Source: UBA1351 sp963677625 (GTDB lineage Bacteria > Bacillota > Clostridia > Lachnospirales > Vallitaleaceae). Taken from it: DNA of 64,000 nucleotides. A program made the translations under genes and the position numbers. Of this stretch, positions 52,607 through 62,180 are shown piece after piece. The stretch is from assembly GCA_963677625.2 (NCBI GenBank), contig CAXXSW010000011.1, forward strand, positions 124,001 to 188,000, read 5' to 3'. The notes beneath the pieces are model-generated. The model was given only the letters and a program-made list of their open reading frames with translations, was not told the DNA's origin and searched no databases. Each line of letters begins with the position of its first letter. Positions within the stretch are counted from its first letter, which is position 1.

Positions 52607-53977
52607 TTATAGGACTAATTGCCTTTTGTAGTTGATTAATTCCTTTGCATGTTTACCGGCTTCACTAGCTATAGCATGAGTATCAATAGTTTTGATTTGA
52701 CCTTTTGCAGCAACTAGCTTTCCGTTAATGTAAGTGGAGTGTGGATAGGAGTCATTGCCAAGACACACAATAGATACAAGAGGATCATGACTACCAGCAT
52801 ATTCAATTCCTGACAAATCAAAAAGGTTGAAATCTGCTGCCATATTGGTGTCTAGATAACCGGTATCTGATCTGCCAAGTACTTCGGCGCCACCTCTGGT
52901 TGCTATTTTTAGGATTTCATAAGCACTTAATCCATTGGTGCCGTATTTAAGATGATTGAGTAAATAGGCTCTACGAACTTCCTCCCACATATTGGAACCA
53001 TCGTTGGAGGCACTTCCATCAACAGCAATCGATAATTTGCTACCATTTTTAACCAACTCGGAAGTTCTGCATATGCCTGAATTTAGTTTCATATTGCTAG
53101 AGGGACAGTGGGCAATACCTGATCCCTTCATATTGGCGATTTCTTTATCAGTGAAGAAGATACCATGGGCAAACCACACATCAGATCCCAGCCATTCCAA
53201 TTCGTCCATGAGATCGTAAGGTCTGAGACCATATGTTTCAATACAATATTTTTCCTCATCTTTGGTTTCTGCCAAATGGGTATGCATCATAACGCCATTT
53301 TTTCTTGCTAAACGACTGGTCTCAAGCATAAGGTCTTTGGTTACAGAAAAGGGAGAACATGGAGCTAGAGCAATTCTGGTCATGGCAAAGGTTGACCTAT
53401 CATGATAGGTGTCAATAAGCCTCTGGGAATCTAGAAGAATTGCTTCATCATTTTCTACAACGGACATAGGAGGGAGTCCATCTTGGTCAACGCCTTTTGA
53501 CATAGAACCTCTGGTTGCGTGAAACCGGATGCCGATTTCTTTGGCAGCACCTATTTGAGTATCGATTAAAGTTTCAGGCTGCTTATGTGGAAAGACATAA
53601 TGATGGTCACTAGTTAGGGTGCAACCGGTTCTAACTAGCTCGGAAAAGCCTACAAGTGCTCCATAATATACTGTTTGGGGTGTTAAATACTGCCAAAATT
53701 CATAAAGACCCTTTAGCCATGGAAATAGGCCAAGTTCCTGAACTTCGTGAATACCCCTAAACATGGTCTGATAAAGGTGGTGGTGAGTATTGACGAAACC
53801 AGGTAGTGCAACAAGGCCACTTCCATCTATGATAGTATCCACACCTTCTGTTCCAAGTTTTTTACCAATAGCTTCAATCCTATTATCGTTCACTAGTAAA
53901 TCTACATGAGTTAAATGCTCATCATGATTATTCATGGTATATATATGTGCTAGATTTTGTATCAGCGTTCTTGCCAA
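52607..53977 (-). CDS. 8-oxoguanine deaminase-like amidohydrolase
   Basis: A 456-aa metal-dependent amidohydrolase of the TrzN/AtzB group. Motifs are PGFVNTHHHLYQTMFRG, LFPWLKGLYEFWQYLTPQ (conserved in 8-oxoguanine deaminases), MMHTHLAETKDEE, WFAHGIFF, AHCPSSNMKL and VDGSASNDGSNM. The likely reaction is deamination of 8-oxoguanine or another aminohydroxy-purine. The start codon is TTG at 53977 with GGGGGTAG upstream. It is monocistronic. Confidence 0.85.
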   Translation of the reverse strand: MARTLIQNLAHIYTMNNHDEHLTHVDLLVNDNRIEAIGKKLGTEGVDTIIDGSGLVALPGFVNTHHHLYQTMFRGIHEVQELGLFPWLKGLYEFWQYLTPQTVYYGALVGFSELVRTGCTLTSDHHYVFPHKQPETLIDTQIGAAKEIGIRFHATRGSMSKGVDQDGLPPMSVVENDEAILLDSQRLIDTYHDRSTFAMTRIALAPCSPFSVTKDLMLETSRLARKNGVMMHTHLAETKDEEKYCIETYGLRPYDLMDELEWLGSDVWFAHGIFFTDKEIANMKGSGIAHCPSSNMKLNSGICRTSELVKNGSKLSIAVDGSASNDGSNMWEEVRRAYLLNHLKYGTNGLSAYEILKIATRGGAEVLGRSDTGYLDTNMAADFNLFDLSGIEYAGSHDPLVSIVCLGNDSYPHSTYINGKLVAAKGQIKTIDTHAIASEAGKHAKELINYKRQLVL

Positions 53978-54046
53978 TTTACTACCCCCTTCATAATTAT
54001 AATACTTATATTATATCATAATAAATCTCCTTTTCTTAATTTTAAC

Positions 54047-54075
54047 TTGACAAATCCATTCTTGGTCACTACAAT
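54047..54075 (+). promoter_or_regulatory. promoter of the hisS-aspS T-box transcript
   Basis: Perfect TTGACA (54047-54052), 17 nt, TACAAT (54070-54075). Confidence 0.7.
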
Positions 54076-54084
54076 AGAGTAAAG

Positions 54085-54360
54085 TTATAAAACAAATCGT
54101 TGATTAAGAAAAGTAAGTAAGATATTTTCTTTGACAGAGAGAAAGGTCATAGGCTGCAAACCTTTTAATGAAAACTTACTGAAAGACCCTTATGAGAGAG
54201 GTATTGAAAGATGAGTGTCAGATTGGTGGCAACAGAATTTAGTAAATATTTCCGTATATCTACGTTACAGATTTAAGCCGGAAGCATATGCTTCAATCAG
54301 GGTGGCACCGCGGGTAATCTCGTCCCTACATCATGTTGTAGAGGTGAGGTTTTTTTGTTG
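54085..54360 (+). promoter_or_regulatory. T-box riboswitch controlling hisS-aspS
   Basis: The leader holds the T-box core AGGGTGGCACCGCGG (54299-54313) and GTCCCT, followed by a competing terminator (54319-54357, T7 run). Stem I covers about 54120-54215. A candidate specifier GAC (Asp, 54185-54187) follows CTGAAA in the expected place. Uncharged tRNA would favour the antiterminator and switch on the synthetase genes. The specifier assignment is tentative; the T-box itself is clear. Confidence 0.92.
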
Positions 54361-54409
54361 TTATGAAACAAATCCTTTACATAAACCATAGGAATGAAAG
54401 GAGCACAAT

Positions 54410-55672
54410 ATGGGCATTAGCGCACCAAGAGGAACCCAGGATTTTTACGGACCCTACATGGATGCAGTTCTTGAACTGGAAGCGACCATGAGAGATCTTT
54501 GCGATGATTTTGGATTTAGTGAGATTAGAACACCAATGTTTGAACGACTAGAACTTTTTCAAAGAGGTGTTGGTGAAACAACAGATATTGTACAAAAAGA
54601 AATGTATACTTTTAAGGATAAGTCAAGACATGCTAGAGAGTTTGCCCTCAAACCAGAGGGGACAGCAGGTGTTGTTCGTGCATACCTTGAAAGAAAGATG
54701 TATGCTGAAACACAGCCAACGAAACTTTACTATATTACACCGGCTTTTCGATATGAAAAACCACAAAAAGGAAGATTTCGACAATTTCACCAGTTTGGTA
54801 TTGAACTCTTTGGAGCAGAAGGACCTGAAGCTGATGCTGAAGTCATTGGTCTTGGATATCAAATGCTGCAAAGACTTGGTATTAAAGATGTTGTCCTTCA
54901 CTTAAACTCATTAGGTGACGCTGAGTCAAGAAAAAGATACAATGATATCTTAGTTGCCTTCCTAAAAGACAATGAGGATGGTCTATGTGAAACCTGCCGT
55001 GAACGAATGGTAAAAAATCCATTACGTGTACTTGACTGTAAAGTTGAATCTTGCCAAACCCTTATTAAGGATGCTCCCTTAATGATTAATCATTTGAGTG
55101 AAGCTGATACTGACCATTTTGAAGGTGTTAAGGCATACCTTGAAGAAATGGAAATTCCTTACGAGGTGGATCCTTGGATTGTACGTGGTCTTGATTATTA
55201 TACAAGAACTGTATTTGAGTTTATTTCAAATGATATCGGAGCCCAGGGTACTGTCTGTGGTGGTGGACGCTACGATGGACTCATTGAGGAAATGGGTGGT
55301 CAACCCACACCTGGTGTCGGTTTTGGGGCAGGTATTGAACGTCTTTTACTTACAGTTGAAAATGCCAAAGGTGAGTTCAAACCTAAGCAAAAGGTTGATC
55401 TTTTTATTGGAGCCATGGGTGAAAAGGCTAAGGTCAAAGCGATGGGCCTTGCTAATAAGCTTCGTATGTCAGGGATTGGCACTAGTGTAGACCTTCTTGG
55501 CAAATCAGTAAAGAATCAGATGAAATATGCTAACAAGATTAATGCCAAGTATTCATTTATTATTGGTGATAATGAATTGGAATCTGGCCAGATTATGATT
55601 AAGAATATGGAAACAGGTGATAGGGATACCATTGGTTTCGACCAGGTTACTGACTACATAAAACAGGCATAG
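54410..55672 (+). CDS. hisS: histidine-tRNA ligase
   Basis: A 420-aa class II synthetase. PRGTQDFYGP at the N-terminus, motif 1 region, motif 2 (FRYEKPQKGRFRQFHQFGIELFG), the histidine-specific RGLDYYTRTVFEF, GGGRYDGLIEEMGG and a C-terminal anticodon-binding domain are all present. GAAAGGAGC precedes the ATG. aspS follows after 39 bp. Confidence 0.97.
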   Translation: MGISAPRGTQDFYGPYMDAVLELEATMRDLCDDFGFSEIRTPMFERLELFQRGVGETTDIVQKEMYTFKDKSRHAREFALKPEGTAGVVRAYLERKMYAETQPTKLYYITPAFRYEKPQKGRFRQFHQFGIELFGAEGPEADAEVIGLGYQMLQRLGIKDVVLHLNSLGDAESRKRYNDILVAFLKDNEDGLCETCRERMVKNPLRVLDCKVESCQTLIKDAPLMINHLSEADTDHFEGVKAYLEEMEIPYEVDPWIVRGLDYYTRTVFEFISNDIGAQGTVCGGGRYDGLIEEMGGQPTPGVGFGAGIERLLLTVENAKGEFKPKQKVDLFIGAMGEKAKVKAMGLANKLRMSGIGTSVDLLGKSVKNQMKYANKINAKYSFIIGDNELESGQIMIKNMETGDRDTIGFDQVTDYIKQA

Positions 55673-55711
55673 ATATTATGTTAAAAGATATTATTTTATA
55701 GGAGGATTATC

Positions 55712-57514
55712 ATGAGCGAGTCCATGAAAGGCTTAAAAAGAAGCCATTATTGTACAAGTGTTACAGCAGCCCACATTGATCAAGAAGTTACTGTTATGGG
55801 TTGGGTCCAAAAAAGACGTGATCTTGGAGGAGTTATATTCCTTGACTTAAGAGATAGAACAGGAATTCTTCAGGTGGTTATTGATCAGAGTTCCATAGGA
55901 GAAGAAAGCTTTATTAAGGCAGAAAGTATTCGTACAGAGTTTGTAGTAGCTATTAAAGGTTTGGTTGAAAAAAGATCAGATGAAACCATAAATCCAAATC
56001 TTAGGACAGGGACTATTGAAGTACGTGCTTATGAGCTTCGTCTTCTTTCAGCTGCTGAAACAACACCTTTTCAAATAGAAGAAGGTTCAGATGTACGCGA
56101 AGACCTACGTCTTAAATACAGATACCTTGACCTTAGAAGACCTGATCTTCAAAGAAATATGATGTTAAGACATAAAGTTGCTGCTTCAGTACGAGAATTC
56201 CTTAACCATGACGGTTTTCTTGAAATTGAAACACCAATGCTCACCAAATCAACACCAGAAGGTGCTAGAGATTATTTGGTTCCAAGTCGTGTGAATCCAG
56301 GTAATTTTTATGCCTTACCTCAATCGCCACAAATCTTTAAACAGTTACTTATGTTAAGTGGATATGATAAGTATTACCAGATTACCAAATGCTTCCGTGA
56401 TGAGGACCTTAGGGCTGACCGCCAGCCAGAGTTCACTCAAATCGATATGGAGCTTTCATTTGTTGATGAAGACGATGTAATCGGAGTAAATGAACGATTA
56501 CTTCATAAACTTTTTAAAGATGCTTTGGATATTGAGATTCATTTACCTATTAAACGTATTACTTATAAAGAAGCCATGGAACGTTTTGGCTCAGATAAAC
56601 CTGATATGCGTTTTGGCCTTGAACTGGTTGACTGTTCAGACTTAGTTGCAGATTGCGGCTTTAAGGTTTTCTCAGGAGCAGTTGCAAGTGGTGGATCTGT
56701 TCGAGCCATTAATGGTAAGACTTTAGGGGACCTTCCTAGACGTCAGATTGATGCTTTGACTGAGTATGTCAAAGGCTATGGAGCTAAGGGTATGGCCTAT
56801 ATCGTTATTAACGAAGATGGTAGTCTTAAGTCTGCCATTACTAAGTTTCTTTCAGAAGAAGTGGTTGCCAAGATTATTGAGCGTGTTGATGGTCAACCGG
56901 GAGACATTATTATGTTCGGTGCTGATACTAATGACGTTGTATTCCAATCCCTTGGAGCTCTTAGACTCGAACTGGCTAGAAGACTTGATTTATTGAAAAA
57001 AGATGAGTTTGACTTTGTATGGGTAACACAGTTCCCACTTCTTGAGTGGAGTGCGGAGCAAAAGCGTCATGTTGCTAAACACCATCCTTTTACTATGCCT
57101 CTGGAAGAAGACCTGCATCTACTGGATACAGATCCTTCAAAGGTTCGTGCTCAGGCTTATGATATCTGTTTGAACGGTAATGAAATTGGTGGTGGTTCTA
57201 TTAGAATTTATCAAAGAGACGTTCAAGAAAAGATGTTTGAAGCCCTTGGTTTTACTAAGGAAGAAGCGTATGAAAGATTTGGATTTTTACTAGATGCCTT
57301 TAAGTACGGTGTTCCACCACATGGTGGTTTGGCTTATGGCCTTGATCGAATCGTTATGTTGATGGCTCAGGCAGAGAGTATCCGTGAAGTTATTGCCTTC
57401 CCCAAAGTTAAAGATGCATCTTGTCCAATGACTAATGCACCGGGTGTGGTTGAAGAGAAACAGTTGGATGAGCTTAACCTCAAAGTTGATCTTGTTGAAC
57501 TTGAAGGGGAATAA
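55712..57514 (+). CDS. aspS: aspartate-tRNA ligase
   Basis: A 600-aa bacterial-type AspRS: N-terminal OB fold (VMGWVQKRRDLGGVIFLDLRDR), motif 2 (FRDEDLRADRQPEFTQIDMELSF), the bacterial GAD insertion domain (about 290-410) and motif 3 (GLAYGLDRIVML). Whether it is discriminating or also charges tRNA-Asn is not visible. AGGAGG precedes the ATG. Confidence 0.97.
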   Translation: MSESMKGLKRSHYCTSVTAAHIDQEVTVMGWVQKRRDLGGVIFLDLRDRTGILQVVIDQSSIGEESFIKAESIRTEFVVAIKGLVEKRSDETINPNLRTGTIEVRAYELRLLSAAETTPFQIEEGSDVREDLRLKYRYLDLRRPDLQRNMMLRHKVAASVREFLNHDGFLEIETPMLTKSTPEGARDYLVPSRVNPGNFYALPQSPQIFKQLLMLSGYDKYYQITKCFRDEDLRADRQPEFTQIDMELSFVDEDDVIGVNERLLHKLFKDALDIEIHLPIKRITYKEAMERFGSDKPDMRFGLELVDCSDLVADCGFKVFSGAVASGGSVRAINGKTLGDLPRRQIDALTEYVKGYGAKGMAYIVINEDGSLKSAITKFLSEEVVAKIIERVDGQPGDIIMFGADTNDVVFQSLGALRLELARRLDLLKKDEFDFVWVTQFPLLEWSAEQKRHVAKHHPFTMPLEEDLHLLDTDPSKVRAQAYDICLNGNEIGGGSIRIYQRDVQEKMFEALGFTKEEAYERFGFLLDAFKYGVPPHGGLAYGLDRIVMLMAQAESIREVIAFPKVKDASCPMTNAPGVVEEKQLDELNLKVDLVELEGE

Positions 57515-57560
57515 ACATTTAGCGATATGAATTAGTAGCAGATAAATAAAATTTTAAGTA

Positions 57561-57609
57561 GAGAGCTCTTGTTGTGGCTGATAGCCAGGACAAGGGTTCT
57601 TTTTAAGTT
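57561..57609 (+). terminator. terminator after aspS
   Basis: agagctcttgt pairs with acaagggttct (two G-T pairs), an inner tggct/agcca stem, then T5. Confidence 0.8.
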
Positions 57610-57690
57610 GTTGAATAAAGGACGGGGGTTTGATTAAGCATATATCACAAAGAAAATTGATAAGAATGACCTTTAAAATTCTATTAATAA

Positions 57691-57710
57691 ATAATCAAGA
57701 CCTTGATTAT
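57691..57710. promoter_or_regulatory. perfect palindrome overlapping the -35 box, probable operator
   Basis: ATAATCAAG and CTTGATTAT (57691-57699 and 57702-57710) flank two bases. The right arm contains the -35 box of the DUF3737-patB promoter. Confidence 0.55.
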
Positions 57711-57730
57711 TTATATTCTTATGGTACAAT
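57703..57730 (+). promoter_or_regulatory. promoter of the DUF3737-patB unit
   Basis: TTGATT (57703-57708), 16 nt, TACAAT (57725-57730). A second inverted repeat, aaatggttag (57734-57743) with ctaactattt (57751-57760), lies just downstream. Confidence 0.55.
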
Positions 57731-57810
57731 TATAAATGGTTAGGTAGTTACTAACTATTTATTTGATACATGATTTTGAACTTGGTTATATATCGAAAGA
57801 ATGGTGAAGG

Positions 57811-58671
57811 ATGATTAGGAATGAAAAGTTTGAGGGTGAAAGACCTCTATACAGAAGAAGCGAGATAGAAATTGTTGATTGTAAGTTTGAAAATGGTGAA
57901 TCAGCAATAAAAGAAGGTAAGGATCTTGTTAGTAGGAGATGTAACTTTAACAGTAAGTATCCCTTTTGGCATTGTAGACATATTGAAATAGAGGATTCCT
58001 TATTTGATGAAATGGGACGTGCTGCTGTTTGGTACAGTTCTGGTATTAGTCTTAAGGATAGTAAGGTTATTGCTCCAAAGATTTTTAGAGACGCTAGTGA
58101 TATTAAGATTAGTAGATGTAAGATGAACACTAATGAGACTCTATGGGATTGTAATGATATTTTTATAGAGGATACGGATTTTTTTGGAGACTATCTTCTT
58201 TTTCATTCTAATAATATCTTCCTTAATGAATTTAGGCTAGATGGAAATTATGCATTTCAACATTGCCGCCATTTAGAAATTCAGAATTCAACCATTAGAT
58301 CTAAAGATGCTTTTTGGAATTCAGAGGATGTGACACTTAGAAATTGTAGTATTGATGGTGAATATTTGGGTTGGTACTCAAAGAATTTAACCTTAATTGA
58401 TTGTGAAATAAGAGGAACTCAGCCTCTATCCTATGCTGAAAATGTCACTTTAATCGGTTGTACGATGATTGATACAGATTTGGCCTTTGAGTTATCATCT
58501 GTCAATGTTGAAGTCCTTAGTGTAATTCAAAGTGTGAAAAATCCAAGGTCAGGTATGATTAAAGCCGAGGGGATTAGTGAGTTGATTATGGAAGAGGAAG
58601 AAGTAAACCCTAAAGATACGACTATTACGTATTTAAAAGAGAAAGTAGGATGTAATTGTCATGAAGTATGA
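57811..58671 (+). CDS. DUF3737-family beta-helix protein
   Basis: A 286-aa protein made of short repeating strands (CKFENGESAIKEG, HCRHIEIEDS, NSEDVTLRNCSIDG, YSKNLTLIDCEI), giving a right-handed beta-helix like pectate-lyase folds. It has no signal peptide, so it is cytosolic. DUF3737 genes are often next to PLP C-S lyases, as here (11-bp overlap with patB). Its function is unknown. Confidence 0.85.
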   Translation: MIRNEKFEGERPLYRRSEIEIVDCKFENGESAIKEGKDLVSRRCNFNSKYPFWHCRHIEIEDSLFDEMGRAAVWYSSGISLKDSKVIAPKIFRDASDIKISRCKMNTNETLWDCNDIFIEDTDFFGDYLLFHSNNIFLNEFRLDGNYAFQHCRHLEIQNSTIRSKDAFWNSEDVTLRNCSIDGEYLGWYSKNLTLIDCEIRGTQPLSYAENVTLIGCTMIDTDLAFELSSVNVEVLSVIQSVKNPRSGMIKAEGISELIMEEEEVNPKDTTITYLKEKVGCNCHEV

Positions 58672-59827
58672 TTTTGACAGAGTTATTAACAGGCGAGGAA
58701 GCAATGCTGTTAAATGGGAGGCGGTTCATGAAGATGTTTTACCCATGTGGGTAGCCGATATGGACTTTGAAACAGTACCAGCAATTAAGGATCGGATTAT
58801 AAAAAGGGCAGAAAATGGGGCCTTTGGTTATGTGGATTTTCCAGAAGCTTATTATGATTGTCAGCTTAAATGGTGGGAAAAAAGACATGGCTTTTCAATT
58901 AAAAAGGATTGGATAGAATTCTGTACAGGTGTTATACCCTCATTATCTTCATCAGTTGCAGCACTTTTACAAGCAGGTGATAAGGTTATTATCCAAACGC
59001 CAGTCTATAATTACTTTAATACGTCAATTATCAACAATGGTTGTGAAATCGTTTTGAATGAGCTTATATATAAAGATAATCATTATGAGATGGATTATAA
59101 ATCTTTTGAGGACCAAATAGTCGCCGAAGGTGTTAAGATGTTTATATTATGCAATCCTCATAACCCGGTGGGTCGTGTCTGGAAGAAAGATGAGTTGCAG
59201 CAAATAGGCGATATATGCTTGAAGCATGGCGTGTATGTTGTGTCTGATGAGATACATGGTGACCTTATATTAAATGGTTATAAACATATTCCTTTTATCT
59301 CAGTTGATCCAAGATTTCTGGACATAACAATCACTTGCACAGCCCCAAGCAAATCTTTTAATCTGGCAGGATTAAAAAATGCCAATATGATTATTCCTAA
59401 TCCAGAAATCAAAAAAAAGGTTAACCGGGCTGCAAATGATAAGGAAGTGGCAGAAAGCAACGTTTTTGGGATTGAAGGCCTTATTGGAGCTTATGAAGAT
59501 GGAGAAGAATGGTTGAATCAACTTCTTGATTACTTGACAGAGAATAGACGTGTCATAAGCGACTTTATTGACAAGGAACTACCTCATGTGAAACTGGTTG
59601 ATAGTCAGGGTACTTACTTGGCATGGATAGATTGCACTTATTATGGAAAAGAATCTCAGGAACTTATGGAAATTCTACTTGAAGTTGGAAAAATTAGAAT
59701 TTCTTCAGGAAGTCAGTTTGGTCTTGCAGGTGATGGTTTTATTCGAATCAATTTTGCTTGCCCTAGAGCCTTATTGATAGATGGACTGAATCGTATAAAG
59801 AAAGGCCTGCTTGCTCTTGAGGATTAA
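58661..59827 (+). CDS. patB: PLP-dependent C-S lyase (PatB/MalY family)
   Basis: A 388-aa aminotransferase-fold enzyme. It shows WVADMDFETVPAI at the N-terminus, NPHNPVGRVW, VSDEIHGDLIL and the PLP lysine in TAPSKSFNLAGL. It cleaves cystathionine or related cysteine S-conjugates, giving a thiol, pyruvate and ammonia. Translation is coupled to the upstream DUF3737 gene. Confidence 0.92.
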   Translation: MKYDFDRVINRRGSNAVKWEAVHEDVLPMWVADMDFETVPAIKDRIIKRAENGAFGYVDFPEAYYDCQLKWWEKRHGFSIKKDWIEFCTGVIPSLSSSVAALLQAGDKVIIQTPVYNYFNTSIINNGCEIVLNELIYKDNHYEMDYKSFEDQIVAEGVKMFILCNPHNPVGRVWKKDELQQIGDICLKHGVYVVSDEIHGDLILNGYKHIPFISVDPRFLDITITCTAPSKSFNLAGLKNANMIIPNPEIKKKVNRAANDKEVAESNVFGIEGLIGAYEDGEEWLNQLLDYLTENRRVISDFIDKELPHVKLVDSQGTYLAWIDCTYYGKESQELMEILLEVGKIRISSGSQFGLAGDGFIRINFACPRALLIDGLNRIKKGLLALED

Positions 59828-59885
59828 ACATAGTATACTATAGGTTAGTCTGCTTGGCAGTCTAATCTTTTGTATGTGAGGTAAT

Positions 59886-60566
59886 ATGGTGCGTTTTCAA
59901 AGAACAGAACAATTGATTGGTCAAGAAAACCTTAATAAACTTAAGGAGGCCAAGGTTGCAGTGTTTGGTATTGGTGGTGTTGGTTCATATGCCTTGGAAG
60001 GTTTGGTTAGAGCCGGAGTTGGAAATTTACTTATCGTAGATAAGGATACGGTTGATGTTACGAATATTAACAGACAGTTAGTAGCCTATGAGTCGACTAT
60101 CGGAAAACCTAAGGTTGAAGTTGCCAAGATGAGGTGTCTTGATATTAATCCTGATGTAATCTTAAGTACCTACCAGATTTTTTATCTTGAGGATACAAAA
60201 GATGACATTGACTTGTCTGGCGTTGATTATATAGTTGATGCTATCGATAATGTTACAGCTAAGCTACTTCTTATAGAAGAGGCTAAGGCTAAAGGTATAC
60301 CCATTATTTCAAGTCTTGGAACAGGAAATAAACTGGATAATACTAAATTTCAAATTACAGATATATCAAAAACCCATACTTGTCCTTTGGCAAAGGTAAT
60401 GCGTAAGGAAATTAAGGATAGGAAATTGGGAAAAGTAAAAGTTATATTCTCAACAGAATTGCCCTTACTTAAGAAACAGGTACCTGCTAGTATTAGTTTT
60501 GTACCATCAGTAGCAGGGTTAATGATTGCCGGGGAAGTTGTTGAGGACCTTATTCAGATTAAGTGA
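59886..60566 (+). CDS. tcdA: tRNA threonylcarbamoyladenosine dehydratase
   Basis: A 226-aa ThiF-fold protein with nucleotide loop GIGGVG (28-33), DKDTVDVTNINRQLVA, YIVDAIDNVTAK and the TcdA-type SSLGTGNKLDNTKF and VPSVAGLMIAGEVV. It forms the cyclic ct6A at position 37 of ANN-decoding tRNAs. It is a distant paralogue of the E1-like gene at 43.1 kb. It starts after GAGGTAAT. Confidence 0.92.
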   Translation: MVRFQRTEQLIGQENLNKLKEAKVAVFGIGGVGSYALEGLVRAGVGNLLIVDKDTVDVTNINRQLVAYESTIGKPKVEVAKMRCLDINPDVILSTYQIFYLEDTKDDIDLSGVDYIVDAIDNVTAKLLLIEEAKAKGIPIISSLGTGNKLDNTKFQITDISKTHTCPLAKVMRKEIKDRKLGKVKVIFSTELPLLKKQVPASISFVPSVAGLMIAGEVVEDLIQIK

Positions 60567-60640
60567 TTTAAGTGTCAACCTTTATGATATGAATAACTTT
60601 TGATTTATTTAACAGATTATTTTAGAAAGTTGGTGAAACC

Positions 60641-61084
60641 ATGGGTGAAATTGGTCAGGTTATAGAAGTAAAAGATGCAGTGGTAAAAGTTAGATTAAAT
60701 AGAAAAGAAGCCTGTGCAAAATGTGGTGCCTGTACTGCTGGTTTAGAAAGTAAGGACATGTTTATTGAGGCAAATAATTATGCATTAGCCCATAAGGGTG
60801 ATTTTGTAGAAATAAGCCTTAAAGAAGAAAATTTTATCAAGGCAGTTGCAATAATGTATGGGATTCCTCTAATAGGTTTGTTGCTAGGCCTAGGCCTTGG
60901 TGCTGGTATAGGAGCAACTTTAGCACCTGGATTAGCGGATGTCTTGGCTATTGTTTTAGGACTCATGGGAGCTGGAGTGTCTTTTCTACTTATTCATTTA
61001 AATGAAAATCGGTTTAAAGTTGACCAGTATAAACCGAAAGCCGTAAAAGTGGTTGATTCTTATAACGAGTCTTGTGACCTATAG
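60641..61084 (+). CDS. RseC/MucC-like membrane protein
   Basis: 147 aa with an N-terminal soluble part bearing CAKCGAC (Cys25, 28, 31) and two membrane helices around residues 70-115 (glycine-rich loop GLGAGIGA). RseC-like proteins are associated with Rnf complexes and SoxR reduction. No rnf gene is in this window. It has probably one more cysteine ligand (SCDL at the C-terminus). Confidence 0.85.
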   Translation: MGEIGQVIEVKDAVVKVRLNRKEACAKCGACTAGLESKDMFIEANNYALAHKGDFVEISLKEENFIKAVAIMYGIPLIGLLLGLGLGAGIGATLAPGLADVLAIVLGLMGAGVSFLLIHLNENRFKVDQYKPKAVKVVDSYNESCDL

Positions 61085-61189
61085 TTATTAAATAGCTCAG
61101 CGTACAAGTAAAGATTTAAAATTATATTTATCCAAGAAAGAATATGTCTGACTTGTGAAGACATAGATATGGATAAGTTAAAAACTCGA

Positions 61190-61262
61190 ATAGAGGCTGA
61201 AATCTATAAAAATAAAATCTTTGATAAGGAAATTTTATTTTTGTAGATTTCAGCCTCTTTGT
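61190..61262. terminator. 27-bp-stem terminator between convergent genes
   Basis: Positions 61192-61218 pair with 61232-61258 over 27 bp with one G-T pair; the stem starts agaggctgaaatct. T-rich flanks lie on the right, and it separates the RseC-like gene and the CheX-like gene. Confidence 0.85.
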
Positions 61263-61298
61263 ATATAGCTTGTTGTGAGGTTGCTTTTATGAGATAGT

Positions 61299-62180
61299 TT
61301 AATGAACGCCTACATGGAGATAAATGGTTCCTGTTGAGATATGGATAGGAATCCTATAAAGAGCATCATTTGGCTTGATGGAAGCATTTTCTATGTACTT
61401 TTGAATACCAAGACTAAGATCAATACCATCATTTGACTGATTTACAACAAAAAGACCATTTGCCATATTGAGAAATTCACAGGCAGAATCTAGTGGATAT
61501 TCACCAAATGAATCAAAGACTTCACCAGCACTTTGTGAGGCTATATCAAGGATGGCCTCATCGTCGCCACTATAAGCTGTAAATATTTTGGCAGCACCTG
61601 ATATTTTCTGGGTGAAGAGATGTTTATACATAATACTGTCCACTTTTTCGACTCGATCAACATATACATTGGTGTCTATAAAACGTATAATATTTTTGAC
61701 AAAGAGGGTTACAAAATCGATATATAAATCTGACATACCCGATTTCTCGAAAGCTAGAAATGCGGTCATTACAACACGGATATCTCCCTGTTTGATAGCT
61801 TCAAATTGATCGTCGTCTAAACCATAAGCCAATTTGTAGAGGGTAATTTCCTCCTCAAACTTAGCAAGATCCATAATACCTTCATCTATAAGGGCTTGAG
61901 CAAGTATAAGATGTTCAGATTTTTGTTGGTTTAAAAGGTCAGAAAGTTGGTCGTCAGAAAGATAACCTTTCATAATTGCAATTTCGCCAAAACGTCTATC
62001 TATGGTTTCCTGTAGTTGGTGAACTTTATCAACTTCTGAAGAAGTCATATACTTACTGTTAATGGCCAGAATTCCAAGTTTTAAACGAGTTGTTTTCTGG
62101 GTTTCCAAAACTTTGGCCAGTTGTTCTCTCGATACGATACCCTTGTTTAATAAGTAATGTCCAAAAAAAGCACTAAACAT
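61299..62180 (-). CDS. CheX-like protein with N-terminal GspE/PilB-type segment
   Basis: 293 aa. The N-terminal ~140 residues have repeated helical elements like the N-terminal domains of type II/IV secretion ATPases (GHYLLNKGIVSREQLAKVLETQK, FGEIAIMKGYLSDDQLSDLLNQQ, LAQALIDEGIMDLAKFEEE). The C-terminal half (FAKIF..., ACEFLNMANGLFVV) resembles CheX/CheC-type phosphatase domains with the E-x2-N pattern. GAGGAGG sets the start at 62180. It overlaps the response-regulator gene by 8 bp, so it may dephosphorylate that partner. Confidence 0.7.
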   Translation of the reverse strand: MFSAFFGHYLLNKGIVSREQLAKVLETQKTTRLKLGILAINSKYMTSSEVDKVHQLQETIDRRFGEIAIMKGYLSDDQLSDLLNQQKSEHLILAQALIDEGIMDLAKFEEEITLYKLAYGLDDDQFEAIKQGDIRVVMTAFLAFEKSGMSDLYIDFVTLFVKNIIRFIDTNVYVDRVEKVDSIMYKHLFTQKISGAAKIFTAYSGDDEAILDIASQSAGEVFDSFGEYPLDSACEFLNMANGLFVVNQSNDGIDLSLGIQKYIENASIKPNDALYRIPIHISTGTIYLHVGVH

